From assembly GCA_028711205.1 (NCBI GenBank), contig JAQTSP010000051.1, positions 1 through 12,935 of the forward strand: a stretch of 12,935 bases of DNA. Direction: 5' to 3'. The notes beneath the pieces were generated by a model, which was given only the letters and a program-made list of their open reading frames with translations, had not been told where the DNA came from and did not search any database. This DNA comes from Eubacteriales bacterium. GTDB lineage: Bacteria; Bacillota; Clostridia; Christensenellales; SZUA-584. The translations under genes were made by a program, and so were the position numbers. Positions 12,685 through 12,935 of the stretch are shown one piece after another; position 1 is the first letter of the stretch; every line of letters starts with the position of its first letter.

Positions 12685-12935
12685 TTAAAATTTCACCTTC
12701 TCTGCGATGTATGCGCCGACCTTGCCGATATCGAGGCGTATCTGCGCCATTGTGTCTCGGTCGCGGACGGTGACGGTGTTGTTCTCAAGCGTGTCAAAGT
12801 CGATCGTAACACAGCAGGGCGTGCCGATCTCGTCCTGGCGTCTGTAGCGCTTGCCGATGCTGCCCGTCACATCGAAGTCGACCATGTGGTCACGGAGCAG
12901 CATGTCATAAACTTCCTGCGCCTTACCGACAAGCT
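12685..12935 (-). CDS. glyS: Glycyl-tRNA synthetase (single-chain class II type), C-terminal part
   Basis: Charges tRNA-Gly with glycine. Only the last ~83 codons are in the window; the frame stays open to the right edge. The fragment LVGKAQEVYDMLLRDHMVDF, then DVTGSIGKRYRRQDEIGTP and ENNTVTVRDRDTMAQIRLDI, is the anticodon-binding domain end of the alpha-2 (GlyQS-like, COG0423) enzyme, not the alpha-2-beta-2 form. The segment SIGKRYRRQDEIGTP is highly conserved in this family. The stop is at 12687-12685, 147 bp from the converging 53-aa gene. An internal ATG at 12903 is not the start. The symbol follows common usage for the single-subunit enzyme (also written glyQS). Confidence 0.93.
   Translation of the reverse strand, partial: LVGKAQEVYDMLLRDHMVDFDVTGSIGKRYRRQDEIGTPCCVTIDFDTLENNTVTVRDRDTMAQIRLDIGKVGAYIAEKVKF

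Overview
The window looks like chromosomal DNA of an anaerobic Gram-positive bacterium of the Clostridia type. The reasons are strong AGGAGG-like ribosome binding sites, several TTG/GTG starts, an oxygen-sensitive class III ribonucleotide reductase with its activase, a TatD-linked radical SAM gene directly behind metG-tatD, a single-chain glycyl-tRNA synthetase and consensus TTGACA/TATAAT-like promoters. The core genes are moderately GC-rich. The last ~1.3 kb before glyS is clearly richer in A+T and in repeats. Genus cannot be assigned by reading alone.

Layout. (1) 1-2451, rightward operon: 3' part of metG, then tatD, then a TatD-associated radical SAM protein, with almost no spacing. (2) 2452-5469: a consensus promoter carrying two NrdR-like boxes 32 bp apart, a structured leader of about 170 nt with a possible attenuator and a start-stop mini-ORF, then nrdD and nrdG (anaerobic dNTP synthesis). 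(3) 5471-6412, leftward: a small membrane lipoprotein-like gene with its own promoter, and a HEAT-repeat gene broken by two frameshifts. (4) A divergent promoter region with a perfect 12+12 bp inverted repeat at 6456-6483. (5) 6619-8129, rightward: an RlmI-like SAM methyltransferase and an RluA-family pseudouridine synthase overlapping as GTGA, a likely RNA-modification pair. (6) 8148-8930: a HAD hydrolase with its own promoter, 5' hairpin and intrinsic terminator. (7) 8975-11413: an ABC-F ATPase and a GNAT acetyltransferase. (8) 11414-12684, accessory islet: palindromic repeat cluster, a frameshifted AT-rich small ORF with terminator, a second repeat cluster sharing the CCAAAGG...CCTTTGG core, a leftward XRE regulator, a short REP-like motif and a rightward 53-aa orphan protein. 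(9) 12685-end, leftward: 3' end of the glycyl-tRNA synthetase gene.

The core is housekeeping: translation (metG, glyS, ABC-F, rRNA/tRNA modification), nuclease TatD and anaerobic nucleotide reduction. No CRISPR array, transposase, integrase, tRNA or rRNA gene was seen. I see no convincing new multi-gene system. The parts most worth following are the nrdDG control region, the 6456-6483 operator-like palindrome, and the repeat-flanked islet with its orphan small proteins.
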